This document shows, one piece after another, positions 52,100 through 63,352 of a stretch of DNA of 64,000 bases. A model generated the notes under the pieces. That model saw nothing but the letters and a program-made list of their open reading frames with translations. It made no database searches and was not told where the DNA came from. The number at the start of each line of letters is the position of its first letter. Position 1 is the stretch's first letter. The position numbers and the translations under genes are program-made. The stretch is taken from NCBI GenBank assembly GCA_015350385.1, contig WNKI01000001.1, positions 6,032,087-6,096,086 of the forward strand. Reading direction: 5' to 3'. Origin of the DNA: Aculops lycopersici. Its lineage: Eukaryota; Arthropoda; Arachnida; Trombidiformes; Eriophyidae.

Positions 52100-53861
52100 G
52101 TAAGTAAACTTCTCCTCTTCTCATAATTATCATCTCTGATTAAAAAATGCATTTTGAAGATACTAATTGATTCTATTCTCTAACAACAGTGATCCTTATG
52201 AGCCACGACCAGGAGCTCCGCTTTTGGGTTATGATCCGCATAGTTACCGCTACGGCTCTTTGGATCTGGACACAAGGTGAGTTCTAACAACAATTTAATT
52301 TATTTTTGATCCTTTATCCAATTTCTCCATGTATGTTTCAGCACGAGATTAACAATAAGACATTTGCCCCCCCCCTCATCTAGAACAAACCCATCACTAG
52401 GATACCAAAATCAACAAACCAGCGCCAATTCTTACAATGATGCCAGGTACTCGACTTCGGCGTCGGCCCATCAATATCCAATGGCAAGCGGCGCCGGCTA
52501 CTACAACGATAGCCAGCATCAAATGTCCTCGGTGACTGGCAGATATCAGAATGATCCAAGCCAAACGAGAGTTTCAAATAGAGATTTGTCTTACCATCAG
52601 CAAGGAGCCAATCAAAATTTGGCCAGTAGCTACTCGGGATCAACTGGTGGCATGAGTGGCAGCTACCTGCGTCAAGTTGATCGAATGAACCAACAAACAA
52701 GTCAACAGCTACCAACTGAAACGGGCAGTGTATTTGCACCTCTAACAAAGGTGAGTCTCTAAAACCTAAGCATATTATTATATTTACTTAGACACTCAAT
52801 CATTCAATCTTTGATATATCAAATAACTTGACAACTAAATTAACCTCCAAAATTCATTCAAACAAAAGGAGGATATCATTAGAAACGGACCCAAGTTTAG
52901 CTCCATAGGCTACAGGTTTGGAACAGAGATTCATAATAAGTATGTGACACAGACAAATGCAATGGCACCGCCGCCCAGTGCTCAGTCCAGATACCCGCAC
53001 CCTTATAAACGCATTCTACTCAGCAAGAATCCCAAAGATCGATTAGGTAGGCCACTCTAAATTGAATCGACTTCAAGTTAGTTAGTCGAGTTTTTTCTTT
53101 CACCCAGCACCCCATATCCCGCTCTAGATAGTCAAAGCAATCAAATCTGATTTGTTGCCTCCCCAATCGAGCCAATTAGGGATCAATTTCAATCCCTGAA
53201 ATATTTCTTATCTTATACTAACAGTGTATATATCAAAAAACAACAACATAGGTAATGGCATCGGAGTACAAATGATCGGCGGCCAACCTCTGCCGAATCT
53301 CTACGATAAGGTCAATCGTTGCATAATAACCTCGGGCGCCTTTGTAACGGAAGTCTTTCAAACTAGTAACGTCTATCTAATGGGCGAGCTGCGAGTGGGT
53401 AAGTTTCGTTCATATAAATATATCTAAACTGGTTGGTTGTATCAATTATCAATGAGATAAACTAACTTAGAAAATACCATTCATCATCTCAACCAGGCGA
53501 CCAAATAATCGAGTGGAATGGAGTCAACCTGTGCAATCGTAGCAACGAAGAGGTCCAATCAATTCTATTTAGCCAGCAATCGGACGATGAGGTTGAAATT
53601 GTCTACCTGAAGCAGGAGGATTTTGGCGAAGTATATGGATCGTCTGCTTCGAAGGAGGCGCAAAATATATTCGACCAACAGCAGCAACATCATGAGCAGC
53701 AGCAGCAGCGGCACCAATCTGACGAACCCGATATCTTTGACACCTTTGCCGACATCAACAGGTTGCATCGGCGACCCCAGGAGCCGGCGAGCATTCCGAA
53801 ACCCGGAAGCTCTCGGCGCAAATTGTCGCTCTCGGCACTAACTCACATGTGGTCCAGGTAA
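47052..53861 (+). CDS. RIM/Piccolo/Fife-like presynaptic scaffold with PDZ domain, six exons
   Basis: Exons 47052-52099, 52190-52276, 52342-52750, 52869-53046, 53252-53398 and 53497-53861 join in frame (6234 nt, 2077 aa). Residues 75-95 (DMSHLTEEERLMIQSVMAK) resemble the Rab-binding helix that starts the zinc-finger region of RIM/Fife proteins, but no cysteine-rich finger follows. Residues 100-600 are extremely Q/N/M-rich; residues 600-1850 are S/T/R-rich and disordered-looking. A PDZ domain spans about 1895-1996: YKRILLSKNPKDR leads to a GVQMIGG binding loop, then MGELRVGDQIIEWNGVNL and NEEVQSILF, the RIM/Piccolo-type pattern. About 80 residues follow and end THMWSR. In that family these proteins organise active zones and bind Rab3 and Ca-channel partners. 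That role is inferred. No C2 domain was found downstream before the next gene. Confidence 0.84.
48571..48642 (+). repeat. Coding CAG/CAA (polyQ) repeat in RIM-like exon 1
   Basis: About 24 Gln codons, pure CAG first and then mixed CAA/CAG. It is likely length-polymorphic. Confidence 0.95.
52190..52276 (+). CDS. RIM-like gene exon 2
   Basis: 87 nt between acaacag and gtgagt. It encodes DPYEPRPGAPLLGYDPHSY and then RYGSLDLDT. It is in frame with both neighbours. Confidence 0.75.
52342..52750 (+). CDS. RIM-like gene exon 3
   Basis: 409 nt from gtttcag|cacgag to acaaag|gtgagt. It contains a run of seven to eight C bases encoding PPP near 52368, then Y/S/Q-rich sequence ending GSVFAPLTK. Confidence 0.78.
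52869..53046 (+). CDS. RIM-like gene exon 4: start of PDZ domain
   Basis: 178 nt from acaaaag|gaggat to ttag|gtaggc. It ends PHPYKRILLSKNPKDRL plus the first base of a Gly codon. This is the first strand of the PDZ fold. Confidence 0.8.
53252..53398 (+). CDS. RIM-like gene exon 5: PDZ core
   Basis: 147 nt from acatag|gtaatg to gtgg|gtaagt. It encodes NGIGVQMIGGQPL through AFVTEVFQTSNVYLMGELRV, including the peptide-binding loop. Confidence 0.85.
53497..53861 (+). CDS. RIM-like gene exon 6: PDZ end and short tail
   Basis: Starts after aaccag with DQIIEWNGVNLCNRSNEEV, ends the PDZ at VEIVYLKQ, then a Q/H run and a basic segment (SSRRKLSLSALTHMWSR) with TAA at 53859-53861. The last codons TCCAG|gtaaat also form a plausible donor, so a longer isoform cannot be excluded. 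Confidence 0.78.
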
Positions 53862-54169
53862 ATTGGGCTTTGGTTAGGTGGAGTCCTGATTGGTTCTTGT
53901 GTTTTATTGCCTTTAGAATGGTTATTACGTCATAGAAGTGGATGTTGAGAAAGAGTAGACCAAAATAGACACACAACCAACTGCCAAGCGAACATTCTGA
54001 CCGTACCTTTGATTTGATAATTTTATAACTCAATTTCTCTTCTAAATTGAGACAAAAAAGAGAGAGAGGGAGGGAGAAATAGAAAGATGGACAAAATTAT
54101 TAGGACGCAAATTTAGGACACCTGTTAAAAAATTCCTTTGTTATATCATTAGCCGATTGACGAGAGAGA

Positions 54170-54175
54170 AATAAA
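54170..54175 (+). terminator. Candidate polyadenylation signal (AATAAA) of the RIM-like gene
   Basis: A canonical AATAAA lies about 310 bases after the TAA in AT-rich sequence; a second AATAAA is at 54219-54224. They support a 3' end here and hence a transcript that stops after the PDZ exon. Confidence 0.45.
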
Positions 54176-55211
54176 TCGATTGATGAGAAGTTTTTTTGCT
54201 TACATTCATAAAAGATGTAATAAAAAGTAAACCGCATTATCATATGACAAATGTTCATATGCACAAACAAAGAGTATCAAAGAGTTCAATATACAAGATA
54301 CAAGTAAGACATTTCTTGCGTTTTGAACTAGATCCCGGCAGGATATGAAAAGACTGAAAATGACCTGTCTGTTTAGTCGTTTGTCGCAGCTAATATCAAC
54401 AACAAGCAGCTCAAATTTTGCTCACTCGCTTTCAGAAGCCACAAGCTTTGGCAAACCCATCTAACTTGAAGGGAATGGATTCAAGTCATGTAGTGGACTT
54501 GCCTAGTGACTAGTTTTTGCCAGTCGAAAAGTTTTGAGACTTGAGCCGCTACACTGGAGACGACGGAGACGACGACGATTGCGCCGGCGACTATGATAGA
54601 GGGAAAACTTTGCGGCGACGTCCACCAAAGTGTCAGGTTCACTTTTGTGCTAATACTGTTGCTTCTATTTCTCCTCTTCTCGCTGTACAGAGGCTCGCCA
54701 CAAGAGGGTCGGCGAGTCCATTGTGTGCAAGATTGTGAATCTCCGGCAAGCTAGCTAGACAATTTGAAGCGACGCTTCACGGATATTGCACAATACGCTT
54801 GGAGCTATGGACGGCAAGCGTGAGTTGCATTGTTGGCCTCAAGCTCGAGTTGCCGCTTCTTCCACTGCAGTCAGCTCGCTAGGTGCCAGCTCGTCTGCCT
54901 CACTCTGCGCTACTCACTCACTCACTCGCTTGGTCTAGTCTTTCCAGTTGTGCGCGAGGCCATCGAATAGACAAGTACCCTATGCGCGCGCTCTCTCTCT
55001 CTCTCTTTTGCTTGTCTGCACAGGGGAGCAGTCAACGAAACACAATGGGAAAATCGCATGCCAGCACCCAGAAGCGCGCACGAAATCTCCATGGACTCTT
55101 CTCGCTTGGAAGTCGCAAGAGATTTCAGAGTTGTGGCCAGCTGACGACGATAGTGACGACTGGCTTGCTGGAAGGCGGCGCCTAGGGCTTCGCTTGGCGA
55201 GAAACAAGCGG

Positions 55212-55217
<6 letters not shown>

Positions 55218-55248
<31 letters not shown>
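55218..55248. repeat. (GA)n microsatellite
   Basis: About 15 GA units between the RIM-like gene and plx. Confidence 0.93.
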
Positions 55249-55250
<2 letters not shown>

Positions 55251-55516
55251 GCTCACGTTGCTGTGCCTGTGTTGGTCGCTCGACTGGCTGGCCGGTCGCT
55301 TGGTTTGCTCGTTGGTAATAATAATGGAATTTATTTTGTTTACAAATCGTGGCAACCACATTGCAAAGCGCAATCCGCTCGACCAGACCACAGGAGCTAG
55401 CGTGTTGAGTTTGTCGTGTGTCCAGCTTGCGTATGATCATATGTTCATTTACATGATCATCATTACACAGGTAAAGCGGGAGAGTGAGAGATATTTTTAA
55501 TTTTAATTTGATTCAA

Positions 55517-55523
55517 TATAAAG
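55517..55523 (+). promoter_or_regulatory. Possible TATA box upstream of plx
   Basis: TATAAAG in AT-rich sequence, followed by an A-rich leader with no upstream coding signal. In this composition the motif could be chance. Confidence 0.25.
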
Positions 55524-55803
55524 GGAAAATAGAATTTATCAAGAACGAAGAGCAGGCGTCATCTTGAATTGCAAATCTCAATCAACTAAGAGTAAAACAA
55601 ACTAAAAAAAATTAAAATCAGCCCCAAGAGATAAACGAAGAGACGGGAAGAAAGCAAATGGCGTCAGTGATTTAACAAGCAAAAGCACAAATCAAATTCA
55701 ACTCAACGAGTCACTTGTCAAAGTTAAAACTGCAAATTTCTTTTCTCTCGACGACGATGCTAATAAGACTTGATTTTTATTGGAGCAAACAGAAGTAGCT
55801 GCA

Positions 55804-56959
55804 ATGAGCGCCACAAATTTGGGCCAAACAAAGATGGAAGTTGTTGCAAGAAACGAGAAGGTCTATGAGGAGGGTGAATTGGCTCAGGACTGCCAATTGA
55901 TGGAGCATCTGGCGAATGCAATCGATGGCACTGAGTTACTTGGAGACGCGGTAGTTTTTGCCTCGAGAAACACGGATGAGCCAGAGGAGTTGACGTCAAT
56001 GGAGGAAAAGAGCAACAGCAGCGAGTCTAGTGAGCACCAGCGACAAGAAATGATAACCTTCGAGCGTTCGAATGGTTGCCGTTTGATCGCGTTGGCCGAG
56101 CAGCAGTTGCACCAAGACGAAAGCGACTGCAAAAGCGGCAATTTAGTCCAGGAGCGCGACTTTTCTCTCGCTCCAACCAACGCTAATGGCGACGACGGGC
56201 ACCTAGCGACATGCGAATGCGAAGACGCCGAGTCAATGTTGCCAGCAACAAGCACAGACTTTTGTGATACTGTTACTGCTGACGCTGGCACCGAGACCTC
56301 AGTAGAGACGGCAAACACAGAGACGCCCACGAATGTGACTCGACTTCTACCTGGCGACGCCGAGAAGCTCGAAGCTTCGGCGATGGAACGCGAAGTTGTC
56401 GTGGTTGTCGAGTCTTGCTGTCGTCTGGAGAAGGAGGAGGAGGACGACGAGGAGAAGAAGCCGCGCGAGGAACTGGGAGCAAATTCAGCTGCACGGCTGA
56501 TTGGATTGGAGGAGCAACAAGAGAAAGTGGCACAAACAGAGGATCTAGGGAGAAAGTCGAGGGAACAGCAGCAACTCGAGTCCAACTTTTCCCTTGAGGC
56601 AGCCGCGGCTTGCGAAGCTAGACTCAGGGAGCGGAGCAATAGTTGCGGCGATGGAAGGGAGCCGCCAGCTAATTCCAATGCAGTTTCTACTGCCGCTGCT
56701 TTGGGTGGCATAGCGACAGTTAGCGCCGCGGCCGGCGCAGCCAATATAGTCTCCGTTGCGGGGGCACATAGCGACATTAGCCAGTCGCACGAGAGTTTAA
56801 GGCCGCAAGTCTCAATTGGCTGCTTGGCACAGGAAAAACTAGGTAATTCTAATTCTAACTCGTCGATGAAAACAGCAAAAGCCGTTACAGTTGAGAGTCA
56901 ACAACAACAACAACAACAACAGCATCCACAACATCAACAACAACATCATCATCATCAGC

Positions 56960-56994
<35 letters not shown>

Positions 56995-59900
56995 CCTGTT
57001 TGCTCAAATCCAACGTCCAGATTCTTCCCTTCAAAACTAAACACAGGCTCACTATGGTCGCTGCTTAGTGTTGGCTCGAGCACGAGTTTAGCAGACGAGA
57101 CAATGCAAATCCCAGACTCAGACACCGCCACCAATTGCCAGCAACAAGTGGCTAGCTCGAATGAGAATGAGCAGCAACGAGGCAACAAGTTGGTGGGCAG
57201 CTTGTTTAGTCGCGTGCAACATTTTAAAAGAAGCAACTCGGCCGCCCAATCGACTACTCAAGCCTCCCAAGCTGCACAGCAAAATCAACAGTTGGCCCAA
57301 GTTTCCTCATCTACTGTTGCCTTACAGCAGCAGCAGCAAAAGCAGCAACAATCGTCACCATTTCACAACAACCAACGAGCGCCAAAATATAGATTCAACA
57401 TCAAGTATATTGGTAGTGCCATTTTGCACAAGAACTTTACACTGCCTATGCTCGAGTGGATCGCCAAGGACATAAAGCGGCAAACTGTGAGAGGCGCACA
57501 AACCATTAGCTCACGGCAATTCACCATTCCAGCTAGAGACATTGTGTTCGAGATTCAGGCCGACAGACTAACGGCAATCTCCTGCAAGGATGGCCACTGT
57601 GTCTTTGTCCACCCGATGCACTGTGTTTCAAAGTATGCTCAACTCCAGCACGACCAAACGCATTTCTCCTATCTCATTCGGGACAACAAGGAGTCGCCCT
57701 ACTTTTGCCACGTATTCCAAGCGAAGAGCGCTAGCAAGGTGCACGATATATTCACGGCCATTCGCGAGATGACCACTCGCTCCTCGCAACTACTTGTTGC
57801 CGAGCCGCACAACCAGAGCCAGCAAACTAGCACATCATATATACCTGCCGCCACTTCCCTCGTTTCAAGTTACAATCCCTTTGGGTTGCAGAAGTCTGCT
57901 AGTACTGATTGCGGCCCGCGAGGCTCGACAGTGAGACGAGTGGAGGCCAGTAAATTTGCTCACCCGCAACCACCGCCGCCACCTGTTGTCGGAGGTGGTG
58001 ATGGAGCTATCATGGCACCAAGCCCCTTGCTCAGGTCCAATTCGGCAATAAATTCTACCACAGTCGCGAAAGCCACGGAAACAATGCAACAACGACAACA
58101 ACAACAACAACAACAAATGGCTGTGGCCACTTCAAATGTGCAATTCGAAAACTCCTACCAATTTGAGGTGATGTTTGTGAAGAAGGTCAAGCTTCAGTGT
58201 CGACGAGTTCCGGCAAGTTTTGTGGACGACGCACTGGAGACTCTCAAGTCGTACGAGGTTCTGAAGGGAGGCGAGTCGAAGGCTCAGATAAAGGGAGTTG
58301 GCAAGAGGATTATAAGTGCCAGTGTCGACGAGAGACAAGAGTACGACGAAGCTTGCCAATCGCCAACGCCGCAGCAGCAGCAGCAGCAACAACAACAACA
58401 GGTGCCCCACGCAACGCCGATTAGCAACAAATCCAATTCAATTCTATCCGCCAGCAACGAAGACGACCAACGGAGGGGGTCGAGTGTTTCGTTAGTCAAT
58501 CAAACTTCAACAGCAAGCGAGAGTATGAAAATTGAAAGGGAATCGCGAAGTTGCCAACAGAGTCCCACCAAATTGAGCTCCTCGTGTGACAGCGGAAACG
58601 GCTCCAGTGATAGCAGCGCTAGTGCCGGGTGTTGTCCTGAAACCGGAAGTAAAATTTGCGAGCCAAATAATCTATTGAACGCTAAAAAGGTTACAGGTGA
58701 AGCGACAACTAAATCAATGGACTCGTTGAACTCATTGAATCATCATCTAAACAAACTAGTTGATGACGAGCCGCCGCCAAATTATGCAAACGATTTCTCG
58801 CCTTACAACACAATCACGTCCACCGATTTGAATGAACGCATTGCGGCAATACCCGTGGTCTCGTCAAGCGTTTCGCTGGACCATGAAACTCGAAAGAGAC
58901 TTGCTCGTCAGGTGAGGGAGACCATCATGGCCACAGCGGCTAGTATTAAGAAGGGAGTCTATGCCAGTGGCGACAAGTTGGATTCAAGCAGCTCGTCGAA
59001 GGCGTTGGACTCGTTGAGTTGCACAGTGGCCAGCGCGGTGCCGCCCGTAAACGAGTGCGATTTGTTGTTGGGTGGCGAGAATGAAAATAGAGAGGAAATA
59101 GATAAGCGAGCCTCGCAAATGGACTCATGGACAACGACAACAGCCTCGAGTTCGTGGGATCAACGACGCTCTTCCGCTGGCCCAATCTCAAGTATAAACT
59201 CAAATGTTTCAGGCATACCAACATCGTCATCAACGGCAACAAACAATAACTTTGATCTCTTCAGGCGAGCTTCAGCGCGACAGGTGGTCAAGAATAGGAC
59301 GATGCTTTTGTTGATTGGTATCGATGAACTCTGCACCATTTCCATAGACAAACATCAAATGCTCTTTAGTAAGTCCTTCAACTCAATTGTCCATTGCTTA
59401 CAGGGTTACAATAACAAGGATCACTTTGGCCTGATTTGTCGCGATTCGGGCAAGATAAATCCAAACACCGAATCCTACGCCGGATTTATATTCAAGTGTC
59501 AATCTGAGAAAGTTGTGCGCGAGATTATGGGAGCTCTGCGTCAGGTTATCTATAGTAGTCAGCATAATAGTTCAAGTATAAACTCGCCCTACAATCCCCT
59601 GAATTCAACACTAAATTCGTCGGCAAAGCTCCAGCTGGAATCCGAGAAAACTAGGCGCGAGGCGACACTGGCAACAGGTTGCGGTGGTGTCGCCGGTTCC
59701 GGTTCCGGTTCCGGCAACTCTCCCGTTTCTCTGGCCACCAAGCGAGGATTTGCAAATTCCATCGAGCTACAGGAGGCATCGAGACAAAGTGGTCGTATCG
59801 AGTCAAGTGTTTGCTCAGGTACAGGCAATGCAGCATCGGGATCCAACTCGATGTTCGCCACAAGCCTCGACACCTCCGGCGCAGTCAGATCTTCAGGAAC

Positions 59901-62900
59901 TACAACAGTGGCAACACCAATGACAGCAGCATCGGCGGTAGCATTACCACAACTACCCGTAGTAGGATCAATGGGAACCCCAACCACCGCTTATCCAAAG
60001 AACCCAGTTAAGAGTATGTTTTGTGATAACTGCCCCCTGTATTGGTTTCACCGGTTGTGTTGTGACATCGAGTCTTTGCCAGCCGAAGCGAGCAAGGCGA
60101 TTATTTTGCGTCGCATCGACTCGTCGTTGGGCGAGAGGGAACAGGATGAAATTTTCACCAAGTTTAGTGAGTTTCAAATCGATTCCATCGAGGAGCATAA
60201 TGAAATTTTCATGTCTCTCCTGAGACACTTGAACGAGAGGAAGCAATCGAAGCACAATCAAAGTCACGCTCATCAAACAGCAATGGCCAAGACCAGAGAT
60301 AATAGCAGCAACCTGTTGAAACAAACAGCGCAGCGCCATTCCTCGTTGAGTGGTAAGCAATCGACTTTTGGAAGCTCCTATTCCCAGAGTTTTAATGCAA
60401 ACGATGAGACATCAAAAACAACAGTAGCAGCAGCGGCGACAACAACAACCTCATTGTCGGCAAAAACAAGTGGTCAGCAGCATAGAGCCAATCAAGCAGC
60501 AGCAAGTGGCCATCAGAGATCCGGTTCGTCGAGTGGATCGTTGGCCTATGTGATTGGCCAATCGTCGAGTGTTGCCAACCAGTCGATTGCTGACGCTGGC
60601 TCGGCTGCAATGGATAATTTAATGAAGGCTAAAAACTCAATCTCGGTTAGTATTGAAAATATGCTCAAGAGACGGTCAAGTAACAAGGACGAATATTTGG
60701 ATTCTTGTAATTTGAGAAACAAATCGGGTGGCGGCGGCGGCAATGTTTTGCCAATGCGAACTGGCTCATTCAAAAATCCATCTTGTCGAAACCATCAGGG
60801 TTGCTTAGACAATTGTCAGTCGGAGTCTAGTACAAGTGTCAATAATTTAAAGAGATCTCAAAGCACCAGCGACTATTCGGGTAATAATAGCAACACTTGT
60901 AATGGAGGAGGCCGAAATTCCGGCACTACAACTCCATCTTGGCGAGACTCTCTGCTGAGTCGTACCGGAATCAACGATGATCTCACAAACCAATTTGCCG
61001 GCTTCTTTCGTCGTCGCAGCTCAACTTTTGGCTCAAAGGTCGAGGGGCAACCTAGCGACTCAAACCCAAGCCATCAAGTTAACTCCTCTTCCTCTACCGA
61101 GTGTCTGAACTCAATGCCACAAGAAGACTCACGAAACTCCCAACCGGCGAGTCCATCTGCAAGCAACAATAATGAGTCCGCTAGGTTCCACTTTCCCTTC
61201 GTGGGTGTCAATGGCTCAGCAGGTGGCTCAATAAATGGCGGGGCCTCGCCGTCTTCCATGTTGTCGGGTGCATTTTGGAAAAAGAGCATCTTTGACAAAA
61301 TTCGGCAGCCCCAGCCGGAGAGTGAAGGTAAAGTTAATCAAGCTGCAGAAGATGAACACCAGTCAATTGATTCGAAGAGGAGAACGAGGGATGAGCTGCG
61401 ATCGTTGTGGAAAAAGGCCATTTTGGAGCAGATAACCTTGTTGAAGATGGACAAACAGAACCAGAAGATTCAGATGGCAGCAAAACAGTCACAGGCCTCT
61501 GGTGTGCCAAGTCAGCGAGAATCTATGGATATCCAGAGGGTCAAGCTCAACTACAAGGATGTCATCTATGCCAGAGATGCCATTAGCTTATGGGACAAGT
61601 TGCTTAACCAAGATCCGACCCAAAAGGTTGACTTTGTCGAGGTAGCCAAGCACGTTCGTTTGGGAGTGCCCAAGCAGAGACGGGGTGAAGTGTGGATGTT
61701 TCTAATGAACCAATATCAGCTAAGGCATGGCACTAGCTTCCAACCTCCGGATAACGAGTTCAAGGGCGACGCGAACCAAACTTATCGGGGATTGCTCTCG
61801 CAACTTTCCGTGCAACAACACGAGATTTTTGTGGATATTGGTGAGTAGATTCAAATAATATTTTAATACGTTTTACTTTTTGAGATGGTGGTATATCGAA
61901 ATATCAGCGTCAGAAAGGTTGTCCGCCTCGGACAGTTTGACTCCAACACGAGGACGGTTTTACCCGACCCTCTGGCGTCACCTTTTCATCATTCTTGAAC
62001 TTAACATTCTTACTGAATCGTTAGTTCCTACTGATATGCTTTGAACCGGGTTGCCGCTCAGTCAGGTCCTTCAGCAAGTCTCAGCGCTAAACCGTGTGTT
62101 TTTGATAATCTAGACGGCTATATCTTAGCGAGAAATTCGTTTTATTCTACTTTATCATACATATAAAAATCTATCAGCTGATTATAAATAATTATATCCA
62201 TTAATTATCGCTTAAATTTTTCAGAATATATATATATTACAAGAATATCTCACCATTGTAGCGTGTATGTTTTCTCGATGCACTTGTCACCGCGTGACCA
62301 AAGCTCGCTTCTCACGAAAACTCCAAATATTTTCCTTCTCTAACAATGCATTCCAAATCCAATTATACCCTCTAATTTCAACAGGTCGAACATTTCCAAG
62401 TCATCCCTATTACAGCCAGTACCTCAGCATTGGGCAACTATCATTGTTCAACCTATTGAAAGCGTATTCGTTATTGGATCCAGAAGTTGGATATTGTCAG
62501 GGTCTAAGTTTTGTTGCAGGCATTCTATTGCTCCATGTCGATAGCGAAGATGAAGCTTTCGAACTCATGAGACACTTGTTGTTTAATTTTGGATTGAGGA
62601 AGCAGTATCTACCCTCGATGAATGCTCTCCACTTGCAACTCTATCAAATAACTAGATTGCTAAGGGATTATGAATATGATCTATTCAACCACTTCGACAA
62701 ACACGACATATCACCAAGCCTCTATGCAGCTCCATGGTTCCTTACGCTATTCGCCTCACAATTTCCTCTTGGATTTGTGTCTCGCCTACTGGACTTGATA
62801 TACTTGATTGGAATAGAGGCAGTGTTTCGAGTTTCACTAAACTTGCTTGCATATCATCGTGCGGCCATTCTCAACTGCACTAGTCTCGAGTCCACCATGG

Positions 62901-63247
62901 AGTTTATGAAAACTGATCTGGTCAATATAAGCGATAAGAATCTGGTTATGATATTTGACAAGTCGCTTTCGCTCGATTTGCGCAACAAGTTAATTGAATA
63001 CGAAATCGAGTATACTTTCTATTGTGCTGAGGATAGAGCACGAAATATTAGCACCGGGTACTCATCTTCGATGCAAGACAAACAACAATCATCATCAAGT
63101 GATGGCAATACAAGTCAATCCCAAAAAGCGAATGATACAAATGAGTCCTCAACCTCGGTAGTGGCTGATGCCACTGCTACGGTTATAATCCAGCACCTAC
63201 TTGCAAACAATCACTTAAAATCGTTAAAATCAAATTACAGTTATTAG
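55804..63247 (+). CDS. plx: TBC1D1/TBC1D4 (AS160)-type RabGAP, pollux orthologue, two exons
   Basis: Exons 55804-61840 and 62385-63247 join in frame (6900 nt, 2299 aa). The start is the first ATG; the open frame upstream has only TTG. Domains: acidic/Q-rich N-terminus; PTB1 about 526-655 (YRFNIKYIGSAILHKNF to FQAKSASKVHDIFTAIREM); PTB2 split, 786-845 and 1163-1245 (DHFGLICRDSGK), with about 317 low-complexity residues between; a conserved CPLYWFHRLC segment about 1404-1480; an RRRSSTF motif (Thr1741) matching the Akt consensus; a coiled segment ELRSLWKKAILEQITLLKM; and the TBC domain about 1948-2190. The arginine finger is Arg2014 (IFVDIGRTFP) and the glutamine finger Gln2051 (GYCQG), so GAP catalysis looks intact. 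Family role: stimulates GTP hydrolysis on Rab8/10-type Rabs to control vesicle trafficking downstream of insulin/Akt. The ligand and Rab in this organism are inferred. Confidence 0.93.
56899..56994 (+). repeat. plx: Coding CAA-rich (polyQ/H) repeat in plx exon 1
   Basis: CAA-dominated Gln run interrupted by His codons, N-terminal to PTB1. Confidence 0.93.
61841..62384 (+). other. Intron of plx (544 bp)
   Basis: Bounded by gtgagt and ttcaacag. AT-rich flanks surround a more GC-balanced island (about 61905-62110) with a small self-complementary run GTCCGCCTCGGAC near 61919-61931. No exon or recognised ncRNA was seen in it. Confidence 0.85.
62385..63247 (+). CDS. plx: plx exon 2: most of the TBC domain
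   Basis: The acceptor is tttcaacag|gtcgaac. A Gly codon is split G|GT and the catalytic Arg codon follows at once. The exon carries YCQG and the SPSLYAAPWFLTLFASQF block, then a S/Q-rich tail. An ATG at 62267 in the same frame lies within the intron and is not the start. Confidence 0.92.
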
Positions 63248-63253
63248 GGTAAA

Positions 63254-63259
63254 ATTAAA
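63254..63259 (+). terminator. Candidate polyadenylation signal (ATTAAA) of plx
   Basis: ATTAAA seven bases after the plx stop. If used, the plx 3' UTR is very short; otherwise the transcript must run into the peroxiredoxin gene. Confidence 0.35.
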
Positions 63260-63270
63260 GTTACATAAGC

Positions 63271-63276
63271 TTTATT
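63271..63276 (-). terminator. Candidate polyadenylation signal (AATAAA) of the peroxiredoxin gene
   Basis: AATAAA on the minus strand about 77 bases past the peroxiredoxin stop. It lies only 24 bases from the plx stop codon on the other strand. Confidence 0.6.
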
Positions 63277-63352
63277 GTTGCTGTATGCTTTCACACTAGT
63301 CTTGTTCATCAAGATAATCGTATGATTCATTAGATAGATTTTATAAAGACAT

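Larger units (their letters stand above)
53862..55803. other. 3' flank of RIM-like gene and 5' flank of plx
   Basis: The first about 400 bp are AT-rich with two AATAAA signals. The middle holds a (GA)n tract (55218-55248). A TATAAAG at 55517-55523 precedes the plx ATG by about 280 bp, and a possible 5' UTR donor (CAG|gtaaag) lies at 55470. No C2-domain-like coding sequence was found. Confidence 0.55.

Noticed and set aside
55780..55803. Eight extra codons before the plx ATG
   Set aside because: They begin at a TTG; eukaryotic initiation at the ATG at 55804 is preferred.
62267..62384. Separate start for the TBC half of plx
   Set aside because: This stretch lies in an AT-rich intron, and the exon 2 acceptor gives a perfect in-frame continuation of the TBC domain.
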